A stretch of 22,797 nt of DNA. It comes from Myxococcales bacterium (GTDB lineage: Bacteria; Myxococcota_A; UBA9160; JALSIO01). Every line of letters begins with the position of its first letter. The first letter of the stretch is position 1. The stretch is from NCBI GenBank assembly GCA_026989995.1, contig JALSIO010000279.1, forward strand, positions 1 through 22,797, written 5' to 3'. This document shows positions 1-7,003 of this stretch, piece by piece. The notes under the pieces are model-generated. The model worked only from the letters and a program-made list of their open reading frames with translations, was not told the origin of the DNA and did not search any database. A program made the translations under genes and the position numbers.

Positions 1-50
1 GGGTCGGCCCGGCCATTCCCCCGGCGCCCGGCGCGCCACGAGACGGCGGC

Positions 51-1067
51 TCAGGCCCCGGTGGGCGCGCCCGGCGCGGCTCCGCCGTCCGCCCAGCGGC
101 TCCGGGCGAAGCGCCACGCCGTCTCCACGATGGTCCGAAGCTCCGAAAGTCCGGGCTCCCAGCCGAAGCGCTCGCGGAATCGGCGCGGGTCGGCGACGAG
201 CTCGGGGGGATCCCCCGGGCGTCGCGGTGCCTCCACCGCGGGAACCGGGCGCCCCACGATCTCCTCCACCACCCCGAGCACCTCCCGGTTGCTGTGCCCG
301 CGGCCGGTACCGAGGTTGAAGACGCCGCCGGGCTCCCCGGCCACGAGCGCCTCCACGGCGAGGCAGTGGGCGCGCGCGAGGTCGCACACATGGACGTAGT
401 CGCGGACGCAGGTTCCGTCGGGGGTGGGGTAGTCGGTACCGAAGAGCTCGAGAGGCGGCCGTCGCCCCGCCGCGGCGGCGAGCGCGAGCGGGATCAGGTG
501 GGTCTCCGGGTCGTGCTCCTCTCCGAGGTCGCCCGCGGGGTCGGCGCCGGCGGCGTTGAAGTAGCGAAGCGCCGCGTAGCGGAGCCCGTGGGCCCGGGAG
601 GCGTCGGCGAGGATGCGCTCCACCATGGCCTTGCTCGCGCCGTAGGGGCTCGTCGGGGCCAGCGGCGCATCCTCGCCGATCGGCTGCTCGCGAGGGTGGC
701 CGTACACCGCCGCCGTGGAGGAGAGCACGAAGGCCCCGACCCCCCGCGCCACCGCGGCCTCCACGAGGGTGAGTGCCGCCGCGGTGTTCGCGCGGTAGTA
801 CCCGAGCGGATCGGAGACCGATTCGGGAACCGAGATCCGCGCCGCGAAGTGGACCACCGCGTCGAAGGGACCGGAGCGGTCGAAGGTCGACGCCAGGACC
901 TCGGGGTCGGCGACGTCGCCCTCCGCGAGGGGAAGACCTCGCACGGCGGCCGCGTGACCCGACGAGAGGTCGTCGAGCACCACCGGCTCGTGACCGGCCG
1001 CGCGAAGGGCCCGGCAGGTGTGGCTCCCGATGTAGCCGGCTCCGCCGGTCACGAGCACGCGCGCCAC
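51..1067 (-). CDS. galE: UDP-glucose 4-epimerase
   Basis: Extended short-chain dehydrogenase that interconverts UDP-glucose and UDP-galactose with tightly bound NAD, supplying galactose units for polysaccharide in the cytoplasm. The 338-aa product opens with the Rossmann NAD motif TGGAGYIGSH (residues 7-16). It has the catalytic YxxxK at Y142/K146 (PYGASK), preceded by LSSTAAVYG around residues 115-123; T118 appears to take the place of the usual catalytic Ser. The length matches GalE of enterobacteria. I chose GTG at 1067 because the Rossmann strand starts immediately after it and GGAGGG lies 6 nt upstream; the frame stays open further upstream but encodes only low-complexity Arg/Gly sequence. 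It is divergent from the alkyltransferase gene. A TACGAT -10-like box for it lies inside that neighbour (1127-1132). No other sugar genes are in view. Confidence 0.93.
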   Translation of the reverse strand: MARVLVTGGAGYIGSHTCRALRAAGHEPVVLDDLSSGHAAAVRGLPLAEGDVADPEVLASTFDRSGPFDAVVHFAARISVPESVSDPLGYYRANTAAALTLVEAAVARGVGAFVLSSTAAVYGHPREQPIGEDAPLAPTSPYGASKAMVERILADASRAHGLRYAALRYFNAAGADPAGDLGEEHDPETHLIPLALAAAAGRRPPLELFGTDYPTPDGTCVRDYVHVCDLARAHCLAVEALVAGEPGGVFNLGTGRGHSNREVLGVVEEIVGRPVPAVEAPRRPGDPPELVADPRRFRERFGWEPGLSELRTIVETAWRFARSRWADGGAAPGAPTGA

Positions 1068-1102
1068 GCCAAGCCCTCCGCGTCCGAGAGATCCCGGGCC
1101 TG

Positions 1103-1111
1103 TGGTAGAGT
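1103..1111 (+). promoter_or_regulatory. Extended -10-like promoter element for the alkyltransferase gene
   Basis: TGGTAGAGT reads as an extended -10 (TG-n-TAnnnT). Transcription would begin near 1118, only about 3 nt before the GTG at 1121, so the mRNA would be almost leaderless. No clear -35 hexamer is visible. The spacing is inferred from sequence only. Confidence 0.4.
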
Positions 1112-1120
1112 GGCGAAGCG

Positions 1121-1648
1121 GTGGAGATCGTAAAGACAGGCCGCTTCGAGACTTCCATCGGAACCTTCCGGGTGGCCTTCTGCGACCGCGGCCTGCTCTT
1201 CCTCGAGCTTCCCCACGCCAACGGCGGCGGCCTTCCCCGGTGGCTCGTCCGGATGGCGCCGCGCGCCCGGGTCGACCACGACGCACCGCTCCCCGAGGAG
1301 GTGCCCCGCCAGGTCGAGGGCTTCCTGGCTGGAGAACGCGAGTCCTTCGACCTGCCGGTGGACCTGAGGGGCACGCCCTTCCAGCTCGCCGTCTGGCGGG
1401 AGCTCCTCCGGATCCCGTACGGCGAGGTCCGCTCCTACGGCGAGGTGGCGCGCGCCATCGGCCGGCCGCGGGCCGTGCGGGCCGTGGGCACCGCGAATGG
1501 CGCCAACCCGCTTCCCCTGATCGTGCCCTGTCATCGGGTGGTCGCCAGCGGGGGGCGCCTCGGAGGCTACGCCGGCGGGCTCGAGCTCAAGCGCCGGCTG
1601 CTCGCCGTCGAGGCGAGCCGGGCTCGCGGGCCCGCCAAGCTCCTCTGA
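1121..1648 (+). CDS. ogt: Methylated-DNA--protein-cysteine methyltransferase
   Basis: Suicide DNA-repair protein that moves alkyl groups from O6-alkylguanine (and O4-alkylthymine) onto its own cysteine. The 175-aa product has the N-terminal ribonuclease-like half (about 1-80) and the C-terminal helix-turn-helix half. The active-site motif PCHRV carries acceptor Cys137, and GGYAGGLELKRRLL at 148-161 follows as usual in this family. There is no Ada-type N-terminal zinc domain, so it is an Ogt/MGMT-type protein. The GTG at 1121 is the first start compatible with the domain, and there is no good Shine-Dalgarno sequence before it. That fits the -10-like element only about 10 nt upstream. The gene is divergent from galE and convergent with the FMN reductase gene. 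Confidence 0.93.
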   Translation: MEIVKTGRFETSIGTFRVAFCDRGLLFLELPHANGGGLPRWLVRMAPRARVDHDAPLPEEVPRQVEGFLAGERESFDLPVDLRGTPFQLAVWRELLRIPYGEVRSYGEVARAIGRPRAVRAVGTANGANPLPLIVPCHRVVASGGRLGGYAGGLELKRRLLAVEASRARGPAKLL

Positions 1649-1670
1649 GCGGCGCGGGCCAGCCGACACG

Positions 1671-1699
1671 CCGGCGCGGCTCCGGCGCCGGGGCCCCGG
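1671..1699. terminator. GC-rich hairpin between convergent genes
   Basis: CCGGCGC (1671-1677) pairs with GCGCCGG (1685-1691) around a 7-nt loop. It overlaps a 12-nt perfect palindrome, CCGGGGCCCCGG, at 1688-1699. It lies in the 54-bp gap between convergent ogt and the FMN reductase gene, so it could stop transcription from both sides. It lacks a T-tract, so it is not a canonical intrinsic terminator. Confidence 0.35.
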
Positions 1700-1702
1700 T
1701 GC

Positions 1703-2287
1703 TCATCGCTCGAGGGCGAGCACGTGGCGGGCGAGATCGCGGCCCACGGCTTCCACCGCCCGGCGGGCCCCCTCGTCGCGCAGGGTCCCGTCCGGCGCGA
1801 GGCGGTCCGGGGCGCTTCCCACCGCGGCCTGGCGCGCGAGCACGGTCACGCCGAGGTTGGCGAGCAGCCCCCGGACGACCGCGAGGCCGCGGATCCCGCC
1901 GAAGGGACCCGGCGACGCCGCCACCAGTGCTCCCACCACGCCCGCGAAGGGAGAGAGGTCGGGGCGGGCCCCGGGGGCCCGGCTCATCCAGTCCAGGGCG
2001 TTGACCAGGAGCGGGGTGGGATGCCCGTTGTATTCCGGGCTCGCCAGGAGCAGGCCGCGGTGGGCGGCCATGAGCTCGCGGAGGCGCACCGCGGCCTCGG
2101 GAAGCCCCTGCTCCCGCTCGAGATCGCCGTCGTAGATGGGGAGGGGGGGGTCCCGGAGGTCGACCACCGTGCAGGGCACGCCCTCGGCCTCGGCCGCCCG
2201 GACCGCCAGCCGGAGGAGCGGGCGGTGGAGGGACTCCCGCCGCGTGCTTCCGGAGAAGGCGAGGATGCGGGGTGCGCGGTCGGCCAT
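1703..2287 (-). CDS. NADPH-dependent FMN reductase family protein
   Basis: Flavodoxin-fold oxidoreductase that binds FMN and uses NAD(P)H to reduce flavins, quinones or similar acceptors in the cytoplasm; the true substrate cannot be told from sequence. The 194-aa product has the phosphate-binding loop near its N-terminus (FSGSTRRESLHRPL, about 9-22) and the family signature SPEYNGHPTPLLVNALDW around residues 84-101. The ATG at 2287 is preceded by GGGAGA 5 nt upstream and gives the normal family length. An upstream in-frame ATG (2371) would add 28 Pro-rich residues and is unlikely. An extended -10-like box (TGCTACGGT, 2316-2324) precedes it. It stands alone, convergent with ogt. Confidence 0.88.
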   Translation of the reverse strand: MADRAPRILAFSGSTRRESLHRPLLRLAVRAAEAEGVPCTVVDLRDPPLPIYDGDLEREQGLPEAAVRLRELMAAHRGLLLASPEYNGHPTPLLVNALDWMSRAPGARPDLSPFAGVVGALVAASPGPFGGIRGLAVVRGLLANLGVTVLARQAAVGSAPDRLAPDGTLRDEGARRAVEAVGRDLARHVLALER

Positions 2288-2315
2288 CGGGTCTCCCGGG
2301 CGCCTGGGATGGGGC

Positions 2316-2324
2316 ACCGTAGCA
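2316..2324 (-). promoter_or_regulatory. Extended -10-like promoter element for the FMN reductase gene
   Basis: On the minus strand 2324-2316 reads TGCTACGGT, a TG-n-TAnnnT element. The predicted transcription start is near 2309. This gives a 22-nt leader that contains the GGGAGA ribosome site before the ATG at 2287. No clear -35 hexamer is seen. Confidence 0.45.
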
Positions 2325-2355
2325 GCGAAGGGCCCCGAGCGGTGCGGCGGGGGAC

Positions 2356-2400
2356 CTGTGAAGCAGCCCACAGCCGCGGGGCGGCTGTGAAGGACTTCAC
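2356..2400. promoter_or_regulatory. Inverted and direct repeats upstream of small membrane-protein gene
   Basis: Three overlapping symmetries sit here. CTGTGAAG occurs twice as a direct repeat (2356-2363 and 2385-2392). CACAGCCGC/GCGGCTGTG forms a perfect 9-bp inverted repeat around GGG (2369-2389). GTGAAG-ga-CTTCAC is a second inverted repeat (2387-2400). The block lies 57 bp before the ATG at 2458 and also upstream of the divergent FMN reductase gene. A two-site operator or a 5'-leader hairpin are both possible; the bound factor is unknown. Confidence 0.4.
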
Positions 2401-2457
2401 GGCCCGGCGGCGATCGGCCTCCGATGATGGGGGCATCCCACGAGAGGAGAAGTCCTC

Positions 2458-2652
2458 ATGGTCACCGTCCTCGTCGCCATCCTGCTGGTCTTCGCCTTCG
2501 CCTTCGGCACCGCCGTGGCCGCCCTCGAGCTCGCGGGGGCGCGCGCCGGTCGGGCCGCGCAGGCACGTCGTGCGGGCCCGCGCCCCGCGTTCGCAGCGAC
2601 GCGGCGCGCACCCCATCGCCTCCGGGTGCACGGGCTTCCCGCCGCTTCCTGA
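2458..2652 (+). CDS. Small hypothetical single-pass membrane protein
   Basis: I do not recognise a family. The 64-aa product begins with one hydrophobic helix (VLVAILLVFAFAFGTAVAAL, residues 4-23) followed by a very basic Arg/Ala/Pro-rich tail, so it would be an N-in or N-out anchored microprotein. The strongest evidence that it is real is the ribosome site: GAGGAGA is placed 7 nt before the ATG at 2458, a better Shine-Dalgarno sequence than many genes here have. The repeat block at 2356-2400 lies just upstream. The Arg-rich tail resembles random GC-rich reading frame, so the true protein could be shorter in constraint than in length. It is convergent with the ketopantoate reductase gene. Confidence 0.45.
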   Translation: MVTVLVAILLVFAFAFGTAVAALELAGARAGRAAQARRAGPRPAFAATRRAPHRLRVHGLPAAS

Positions 2653-2708
2653 GCCGCGCGGGCCGCCGCGGGGCTCCGGGGCCGGGAGGGGCCTCCGGCG
2701 GCGGACAG

Positions 2709-2722
2709 GCCCGGCGCCGGGC
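2709..2722. terminator. 14-nt GC palindrome between convergent genes
   Basis: GCCCGGCGCCGGGC is perfectly palindromic and lies in the 122-bp gap between the small membrane-protein gene (+) and the ketopantoate reductase-like gene (-). It may act as a bidirectional transcription stop, but there is no T-tract and a hairpin with so small a loop is not ideal. Confidence 0.25.
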
Positions 2723-2774
2723 GGGGTCGATCGATCCGTCCCGCCGGCCCGGGCCGCGAACCTTTCCGGGCGGA

Positions 2775-3731
2775 TCAGGCGCGCGGGCCGCCCCCGGCGG
2801 CCCGCCAGTCGAAGGTCCGGATCAGCTCCACGACGGCCCGGTGGGTCGGTGTGGGCACGCCGAGGGCCTCAGCACGGGCCACGATCTGCTCGTTCAGCTG
2901 GGTGATCTCGGTGGTCCGCCCCTCGAGGACGTCCTCCGCCATGCTGGGGCGGTGGGTGCCGCCCGCCGCCATGGAGGCCAGGGCCTCGTCCCGGAAGCCC
3001 GCTCCGAGCTCGATCCCCGCGGCGCGGGCCACGGCGATCCCCTCGTCGAGGAGCCGCTCGATGAGCGGCCGCGCCGGGGAGCGCAGCAGCTCGCCGAGGC
3101 GCTCCCGCACGAGGGCGGCCACCGGGTTGCTGGCGGCGTTCATGAGTCCCTTGCGCCACACCGGGACCTCGATGTCCTCGGCGAAGCGGGTCTCGAGTCC
3201 CATCGCCGAGAGCCGGACCGCGAGCGCCCGCGCCACCGCCTGCACCTCCTCCCCCTCGCCGCCGATCCAGTGCGGCGGCTGGTTCAGGGGGATCTGCACC
3301 CGGAGCGGCCCGCTACCGTGCTCCCGCAGCACGGCTCCGTAGTGGAGCACCATCCGAAGCACCCGGGAGGTGCCGAGAGTCCGCAGCAGGGTCCGGCCCG
3401 GCTCGATGCCGTTCTGGTAGGAGACGAGAAAGGGGAGCTCGCGCCGGTGGGGTCGGAGGGCCTGGCAGACCTCGGGAATCGCCGTCGTCTTGGTGGCGAT
3501 GAAGACGAGATCGACGGGATGGATGTCGGCCAGGTCGTCGACGTGCGGCACCACCTCCGGCTTCCCCTCCCTGCGCAATGCGCCCTCGAGGCGGACCCCC
3601 TCCCGGCGGATCCGCGTCGCCCGCTCCGGGCGCCGGACCACGAGGACCGTGGGCACGTGGGGTGCCGTGATCGCGGCGAGTGAACAGCCCATGGCCCCGG
3701 CACCGACGATCGCGATCCGCTCGAGCCTCAC
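2775..3731 (-). CDS. panE: 2-dehydropantoate 2-reductase family protein
   Basis: ApbA/PanE-type NADPH oxidoreductase, classically reducing ketopantoate to pantoate in coenzyme A synthesis. The 318-aa product has the N-terminal nucleotide-binding motif IVGAGAMGC (8-16), FLVSYQNGIE at 101-110 (N107), and VWRKGLMNAASNPVAAL at 191-207 with the probable catalytic Lys194. Near the C-terminus it has the family stretch with E275 and GVPTPTH (291-297). The GTG at 3731 starts directly before the Rossmann strand and overlaps the acylase stop as GTGA, so translation is probably coupled. Many PanE paralogues act on other 2-oxo acids, and the pairing with an acylase rather than with panB/panC leaves the substrate open. 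Confidence 0.85.
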   Translation of the reverse strand: MRLERIAIVGAGAMGCSLAAITAPHVPTVLVVRRPERATRIRREGVRLEGALRREGKPEVVPHVDDLADIHPVDLVFIATKTTAIPEVCQALRPHRRELPFLVSYQNGIEPGRTLLRTLGTSRVLRMVLHYGAVLREHGSGPLRVQIPLNQPPHWIGGEGEEVQAVARALAVRLSAMGLETRFAEDIEVPVWRKGLMNAASNPVAALVRERLGELLRSPARPLIERLLDEGIAVARAAGIELGAGFRDEALASMAAGGTHRPSMAEDVLEGRTTEITQLNEQIVARAEALGVPTPTHRAVVELIRTFDWRAAGGGPRA

Positions 3732-5938
3732 CGCGCGCTGCCCGCCTCGCCGCCTTGCCTTCCCGGCCGGTAGCTCCGCTCCCGCCGGGCCCGGAGCTCG
3801 GCCGGGTGCATGGGTACGGGCCGGGTCCGCTCCTCCGCGAACAGCGGTGCCTGGTCGGCGTAGTGGGGAGAGCGCGGGTCCAGGGTCGCGCTTCCGAAGG
3901 GGTGGACGGCCTCCACCGCGAGCCTGCCGGACGCGTCCCAGGTGGCGAAGAGGATCAGGCTGTCTCCCCGCTCGGCGACGAGGCGCCCGTCCGGCCCCGG
4001 ACGGGTGGCTTCGATGGCCCGCAGGGTATCGGGGCCGCCGCCGAGCGGGAGGTCGACGGAGCCGCGGCGCAGGCGGTTGACCTCTCCCCAGCGCGGATCG
4101 AGGCGGCCGAAGTGTTCCCGGAGCAGGCGGGAGGCCGCGAGCAGGCTTTCGCGGGGCCCGGGCGCGGGGTCTCCGGTTCGCCGGGCGAAGAGGATCGGCG
4201 CGGCGGTGAGGATCGCGAGCGGCGCCTCGCGGTCGTCCACCTCTGCCGTGCGCCGCCACCGGCGGAGCAGCTCCCGCTCCTCGGCCAGCTCCGGGCCGGA
4301 GGCGGCCGCGGCCTCCTCCACGAGGCGCACCACCCCGCTTTCCGGGTCGTAGCGCTTGTCGAACTTGATGCGCCGGAAGTCGGCGTCGTCGATGGCCTCG
4401 TCCGCGGCCAGCAGCGCGAGCGCCCGCCGGGCGCGGTTGGTGAGTCGCGTCTCGATGCCGAGCTCGGACGCGAAGTCGTCCGGCCGCGGGGCCTCGCCCG
4501 GCGCCGTGGCCCGGAAGGGGGTGTGGTTGGCGCTCACGAGGTACCCCGAGGGCGGATCCACGACCTGGGGGACGGCGTCGAAGGGAAGGGTCCGCTCCGG
4601 GACCAGATCGCTCCGGTCCCCGGGGATCAGCCCCGACCAGTCCAGGCCGGGGCGCCGCTCGGGGAACCGGCCGTTGTAGAAGTAGGCGATGCGCCCGGTT
4701 CGGTCCGCGTAGACGAAGTTCAACGAGGGCAGCGCAAGCATCCGCATGGCGCGGCGCCAGCCCTCGAAGGTCGTGGCCCGGTTCATGCGGTAGAACTGCT
4801 CGAGCTGCCGGATCCCCTCCATCCCCGCGAAGCGCAGGGCGAAGGTGCCCTGTTCCGTGCGGATCACCGGGCCGTGGACCGAGCGGAGGACCTCCCTTCG
4901 CACCGGGATCGTGAGGTGGCCGAAAAGCCGCACGCGGATCACCGCCTCGCGCCGGGCGAGGCGCTCGAAGCGGCCGTCGAGGCGGTAGCGGCCGGGGTCG
5001 TGCGGGTCGATCTCGAGCCGGTACACGTCCACGAGGTCGGGCCGGTTGACGGTGCTCGCCCAGCCCAGCTGTGGGCCCACCCCGTGCAGGATCACCGGCG
5101 ACCCGGGGAAGACGCCACCCGTCATGTCCCAGCCTTCGTCGCTCCGCAGCCGGGCCTCGTACCAGGCGACGGGCCCCGTCCAGGGCTGGTGCGAGTTCAC
5201 GAGGAGCCGTGTCGCGCCGTCGGCGCTGCGGCGGGGCGAGACCGCGATGGCGTTGGAGCCCATGCGCGCGGCGACCTCGCCGGTGGTGAAGGGAAATCGC
5301 GCGAGGGGCGTGGGCGGTAGAGGCGCGGCCGCCGGCCCGGGGGGCGCGCCGCGGAGCCGTCCCTCGTAGAGGTCGCGAAGTGTCCGGTCGAGGCCGTAGA
5401 AGAACGGCGTCCGGAAGGCGAACCCCGCCACGACGTCGGCGCCGGTGGCGGGAAGGAGGCCGCGGGGCACCCGCTCCGGGTGGAGGGCCGCGAAATGGTT
5501 CACCCCGTCGGCGTAGGCCTCGGCGATCTCCCGCGTCGCCCGGGAGAGCTCGGTCCGGTATCCGCGCCGCACCCGCTCCGGGATCCCCATCAGGTGGAAG
5601 AGGTAGTCCGCGGGCGCCGCTTCCCGGCCCCGCCACTCCGCGAGCCGCCCCCGCGAGACCAGGAGCACCTCCGCGATGGTCTCGAAGTCGTCCTCGCAGT
5701 GCGCGAAGGCCAGGCCGTAGGCCACGTCGGCATCGGTGCGCCCGTACACGTGGGGAATGCCCCAGCGGTCGCGATGGATGCGGACGTGGTAGCGCTCGCC
5801 CCGGGCGACGAGGGGAGCGGGATCGAAGTCGCGCGGTCGCGGCAGGTACGCGAAGACGAGCACCCCCGCCAGCGACCCCAGGGCCAGCCATCCCGCCAGG
5901 CGCAGGGCTCTCGCCAGGCGCAGGGTTCTCCCGATCAC
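3728..5938 (-). CDS. Penicillin acylase family protein (N-terminal nucleophile hydrolase)
   Basis: Ntn hydrolase of the penicillin G acylase / AHL acylase family, which cleaves amide bonds; the substrate cannot be read from sequence. The 736-aa product starts with a basic segment and one hydrophobic helix (about 14-32), so it is exported or membrane-anchored. The alpha region follows (HRDRWGIPHVYGRTDADVAYG, about 54-74). Self-cleavage should occur before Ser228 (MGSNAIAV), which becomes the beta-chain N-terminus. Asn471 (YLVSANHTP) falls at beta residue 244, close to the oxyanion Asn of classical penicillin acylase. GTG 5938 was chosen because it precedes the hydrophobic helix; a GGAGG lies 15 nt upstream, rather far. 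An 18-bp tandem duplication encodes RTLRLA-RALRLA in the anchor. It overlaps the downstream reductase by 4 bp. Confidence 0.88.
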   Translation of the reverse strand: MIGRTLRLARALRLAGWLALGSLAGVLVFAYLPRPRDFDPAPLVARGERYHVRIHRDRWGIPHVYGRTDADVAYGLAFAHCEDDFETIAEVLLVSRGRLAEWRGREAAPADYLFHLMGIPERVRRGYRTELSRATREIAEAYADGVNHFAALHPERVPRGLLPATGADVVAGFAFRTPFFYGLDRTLRDLYEGRLRGAPPGPAAAPLPPTPLARFPFTTGEVAARMGSNAIAVSPRRSADGATRLLVNSHQPWTGPVAWYEARLRSDEGWDMTGGVFPGSPVILHGVGPQLGWASTVNRPDLVDVYRLEIDPHDPGRYRLDGRFERLARREAVIRVRLFGHLTIPVRREVLRSVHGPVIRTEQGTFALRFAGMEGIRQLEQFYRMNRATTFEGWRRAMRMLALPSLNFVYADRTGRIAYFYNGRFPERRPGLDWSGLIPGDRSDLVPERTLPFDAVPQVVDPPSGYLVSANHTPFRATAPGEAPRPDDFASELGIETRLTNRARRALALLAADEAIDDADFRRIKFDKRYDPESGVVRLVEEAAAASGPELAEERELLRRWRRTAEVDDREAPLAILTAAPILFARRTGDPAPGPRESLLAASRLLREHFGRLDPRWGEVNRLRRGSVDLPLGGGPDTLRAIEATRPGPDGRLVAERGDSLILFATWDASGRLAVEAVHPFGSATLDPRSPHYADQAPLFAEERTRPVPMHPAELRARRERSYRPGRQGGEAGSAR
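5894..5929. repeat. 18-bp tandem duplication in the acylase anchor
   Basis: Two copies of CGCCAGGCGCAGGGyTCT abut at 5894-5911 and 5912-5929 with one mismatch. They encode RTLRLA and RALRLA on the minus strand in the N-terminal part of the first acylase, keeping frame and adding positive charge before the hydrophobic helix. Confidence 0.7.
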
Positions 5939-6427
5939 GGGGCGAATCGGCTTCCTCCCGCGGGCGGTTGGTCCGAGGACTGCACAGGCTAGCCGAGGGC
6001 CGCCCGGGCCACCCGCGGTGCAGGCGCACAGGACGCGTGCCCGGTGTTCGCCGGGCGACGGCGCGAAGAGCGCGGGGCGGGGTATCCTGGCCCGGTCGGT
6101 CCGGCTGGCTCCGGCGTCCGGCGGAAGCTGCGGTCGCGGAGTCGTGGAGTCCGGGGTGGTGGACTCCGGAGTCGCCGAGTCGCGGAGTCGCGGAAGTCGC
6201 GGAGTCGGGGAAGTCGTGAAAATGACGCCGGGCGACACCGGATCGGGTCGCGGTCGCGCGATGGGTCCGTGGTCCGGTCGGCGCGCCCCGCGGGCTCCAC
6301 GCGGGCCGATCCCGCCGCGCGGCCGTCGGGCCCGGGGAGGGGCGCGCTTCGGCGGCCGGGCCCGCGGCCCGGCGGGTTCGGGGCCGCGATCGGAGATCCC
6401 GAAGTCTCGAAGCGAGGGGAGGAGAGG
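5939..6427. other. 489-bp divergent intergenic region
   Basis: This separates the first acylase gene (-) from the epoxide hydrolase gene (+). On the minus strand TAGCCT (5991-5986) is a -10-like box that would give the acylase about a 40-nt leader containing GGAGG. On the plus strand TATCCT (6083-6088) is the only TAnnnT box I see before the epoxide hydrolase gene. If used, it gives a leader of over 300 nt running through the GAGTCG repeat island. I see no convincing short gene; the open frames here are Arg/Pro/Ser-rich and unconvincing. Confidence 0.6.
6131..6219. repeat. GAGTCG-rich degenerate tandem repeat island with hairpins
   Basis: The heptamer-like unit GGAGTCG (variants GGAGTCC, CGAGTCG, GGAAGTCG) recurs about eight times in some 90 bp. 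Inside it, GGAGTCC (6146-6152) and GGACTCC (6161-6167) form a 7-bp stem with an 8-nt loop. GACTCCGGAGTC (6162-6173) is a perfect 12-nt palindrome. It is non-coding in all plausible frames. It could be a dispersed intergenic repeat, a transcript-structure element or slippage-expanded sequence. Confidence 0.7.
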
Positions 6428-6817
6428 ATGGCATCGAATGTCGACGTGGTGCGCGAGTTCATCGCGGCCTTCAACGACAACGACCTCGAGCGGGTGATGG
6501 GCTTGTTCACGCCCGACGCCCTCTACCACAACGTCCCGGTCGCTCCGGTCACGGGTTCCGAGGCGATCCGGGGCGTGATCCAGGGCTTCCTGGGGATGGC
6601 GAAGGAAGTCGACTGGATCGTCCACCGCATCGCCGAGGCGCCGGATGGGGTGGTCCTCACCGAGCGGACCGATCGCTTCCTGATCGGAGATCGCTGGGTG
6701 GAGCTCCCGGTGATGGGGAGCTTCGCGATCCGCGAGGGCAAGGTGGCGGAGTGGCGGGACTACTTCGATCTGCAGCAGTTCCAGCGCCAGCTTCCCGGCC
6801 AGGGCCAGGAGGGCTGA
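6428..6817 (+). CDS. Limonene-1,2-epoxide hydrolase family protein
   Basis: Small NTF2/SnoaL-fold protein of the limonene-1,2-epoxide hydrolase type, which adds water to an epoxide to give a diol without a covalent intermediate. All five residues known to matter in the Rhodococcus enzyme have counterparts in this 129-aa protein. Y33 and N35 (LYHNVP) position the water, R80 and D82 (ERTD) and D111 (WRDYFD) form the Asp-Arg-Asp triad. The C-terminal WRDYFDLQQF block is the family hallmark. The ATG at 6428 follows GAGGGGAGGAGAGG, a strong ribosome site. The physiological epoxide is unknown, and no terpene genes are adjacent. The next gene begins 186 bp downstream. Confidence 0.85.
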   Translation: MASNVDVVREFIAAFNDNDLERVMGLFTPDALYHNVPVAPVTGSEAIRGVIQGFLGMAKEVDWIVHRIAEAPDGVVLTERTDRFLIGDRWVELPVMGSFAIREGKVAEWRDYFDLQQFQRQLPGQGQEG

Positions 6818-6907
6818 TCCGCCCCGGGGGCGTCCCGCGGGGTTCGGAGGCCTGCCGGATGGCGGCTCCAACCGGGGACGCGCCGCCCCGTGGCTGGGAC
6901 CGCGCGT

Positions 6908-6945
6908 GCCACATCCAAGCGTGGGGAGCCACTTTCCACGTGGGG
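6908..6945. promoter_or_regulatory. Tandem CCAC-N7/8-GTGG motif upstream of PEP-CTERM gene
   Basis: GCCACATCCAAGCGTGGGG (6908-6926) and GCCACTTTCCACGTGGGG (6928-6945) are near-identical copies on a 20-bp period. Each holds inverted half-sites CCAC and GTGG. They lie about 60 bp before the PEP-CTERM start, in a 186-bp gap that contains no TA dinucleotide and therefore no TAnnnT -10 box. Two helically phased operator sites, or an alternative-sigma promoter, would fit. Confidence 0.4.
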
Positions 6946-7003
6946 CGGGTGCGCCCGGGCGGGTCCGTCCCCTGGAGTCCGGTGAACGGGCGAGGAGGGC
7001 GAG

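Noticed and set aside
3680..5320. Plus-strand open frame opposite acylase 1
   Set aside because: Low-complexity Val/Glu/Gly/Arg sequence with no motifs; the minus-strand acylase has all its catalytic residues.
6082..6430. Upstream extension of the epoxide hydrolase frame through the GAGTCG repeat region
   Set aside because: The added residues are Arg/Ser-rich repeat translation, while the ATG at 6428 has a very strong ribosome site and starts the domain correctly.
6892..6907. Possible sigma-54 promoter (GG-N10-GC) before the PEP-CTERM gene
   Set aside because: GG and GC have the right spacing, but the flanking consensus (TGGCAC, TTGC) is poorly matched; such patterns are frequent in GC-rich DNA.
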